Part shown: positions 62,781 to 64,000 of the stretch, one piece after another
Position numbering within the stretch: position 1 is the first letter of the stretch
Layout of the letters: each line of letters starts with the position of its first letter
Origin: Anarhynchus alexandrinus
Lineage: Eukaryota > Chordata > Aves > Charadriiformes > Charadriidae
DNA: 64,000 nt
Direction of reading: 5' to 3'
NCBI GenBank assembly: GCA_008711295.1
Contig: VUYV01000011.1
Span: 248,001 to 312,000, forward strand
Program-made: the position numbers and the translations under genes
Notes under the pieces: model-generated
What the model was told of the DNA's origin: nothing
Databases searched by the model: none
The model's input: only the letters and a program-made list of their open reading frames with translations

Positions 62781-64000
62781 GTGAGTTCAACTCAACTCAG
62801 CGTAAAACAAACCACTTTTTTTCTGCTATAGTAATTTTTCTGCCAGATTAGTAAATTGAATCAGCATAGAGAGGGTCCTATAGGTGCCAGGGCTTACACA
62901 GATAAATGGCAGGATCTTAAAGGTTGGATGAAAGAGGAAAGAAGCTTAGCGAGCAGCAGTCAGCAAGGAGATGATCTTATCTCATCTTATGGTACCCTTA
63001 GCCCGTAGAACTGGTGAGACAGGGATTGCACTTCAGGACTTCCATGCAATTCTTGATCTGTATCTAACATCTGTAGAAAACAAAATTTATAATACAGCCG
63101 GAATAAAGTATAATCTATACAGGAGTATAATACAATCTATACAATATATTGGTTATATATGTGTGTGTGAAAAGTGGTGATCAAAGGTATGTACAGGAGT
63201 TCTTGGTTCCTACAGGACCAGTGACCCTTGTTGTGGGTGGCACATGGCTTCTCCCAGAGGTCTGTTTAACACCTGGTGGGTTGTTTCTAGCTGAAGTACA
63301 AGCTACGGCCATTCCTGATGCTTTGGTTACAGCCGAGTCTGCTGAACATGGAGCTCCTCCACCCTTCGCAGAAGACACCTGGCCTCTCTGGGACCTGCTC
63401 AGCACCTGGCAGGATCGTGCTGAGCCCATTCTCCTGCCTGCCAAGGAGGCAGAGTCCTCTGCAAACACTCTCCTGTACTTACCGCCAGTGGGAGAGAGCT
63501 GCCTCAAAGATGCACGTAGGAGAACGGTCTGGCTCTTCAAAACCTGCTCGACTCACTCGCATTGCTGAGCAGGCTCTCTGGCAGCACCGTGCTGGCCCGG
63601 GGTCGATGCCACAGCCACGTAGCCAGTTGCACCGTGAAACCCAGCCAGCAGCCTCCTCGGTGCCATTAGCCCTGCTCATTTGGGAATGAGTCACAGCCTT
63701 GGCCATGGCTTTCCCCACTTCCAGAGAGCCCCAGCATGCACATTTGTCACTTGCTGACCATATGCTTAGAGAAATTCTCTCTTTCTTGCTCTCTGTTTTT
63801 TTTGGTTTGGGTTTTGTTTTTTTTTTTTTACTAGAGTGAAGCATATGGTGCATCGCTGTCTGATTAGCTAACAGCTTCCTGGTGCCTGTGGGAATTACTG
63901 TATCCAATGCTTTTAGAGCAGATATTTGTACTACTTTTACCTGCCGCTCTCCACACTATCAAATCCTGCCTTCAGGATTTTATTTCTACCAGATTACAAA
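62781..64000. other. non-genic sequence, no recognised gene
   Basis: A TA-rich patch with two TATAATACAATCTATACA-like steps lies at about 63105-63165, followed by a GT run. From 63.15 to 63.9 kb all of three long open stretches (139 plus, 123 plus, 142 minus codons) overlap, so at most one could be real and none is recognised. A 13-base poly-T lies at 63817-63829. Confidence 0.5.

Overview
The window reads as ordinary euchromatic nuclear DNA of a bird, or a close archosaur relative. The evidence is several CR1 LINE copies, including 3' ends with the avian-type ATTCTATG octamer tail, no recognisable mammalian SINEs or L1, low overall repeat load, and long AT-leaning stretches with no sustained open reading frames. 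Nothing suggests a bacterial, viral or organellar origin. I recognise no protein-coding gene with confidence. The longest stop-free stretches are about 120 to 180 codons, carry no domain I can identify, and look like chance ORFs. The window is best described as intergenic or deep-intronic sequence.

Layout: 1-13 kb is mostly unique sequence. It holds a faint ancient CR1-like piece near 3.05 kb, a closely spaced hairpin pair near 3.17 kb, two splice-site-bounded open segments near 7.2-7.6 kb, diffuse old repeats at 8.7-9.3 kb, a purine tract at 8.94 kb, and a striking 50-bp direct duplication (49/50 identical) at 11.0 and 12.33 kb. An isolated CR1-type octamer tail lies at 13.95 kb. From 14 to 24.5 kb the sequence is unique, apart from an A-rich patch, a pyrimidine-rich patch and a G-run. 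CR1 insertions cluster between 24.5 and 35.8 kb: a well preserved 3' end at 24.6 kb, a 1.2-kb minus-strand copy at 28.2-29.4 kb, and two 3' fragments at 30.75 and 35.74 kb. A local duplication containing the only ambiguous base (N at 30507) sits beside the third. From 36 to 64 kb there is mostly unique DNA with simple repeats (notably six AATAG units followed by six AATAC units at 51.2 kb), an ancient minus-strand CR1-like copy at 53.7 kb, an old tandem motif at 57.2 kb, and a possible exon at 62.5-62.8 kb.

No genes can be shown to work together here. The candidate exons are leads only: consensus splice sites around short open segments are common by chance in vertebrate introns. RNA-seq and cross-species alignment would decide them.
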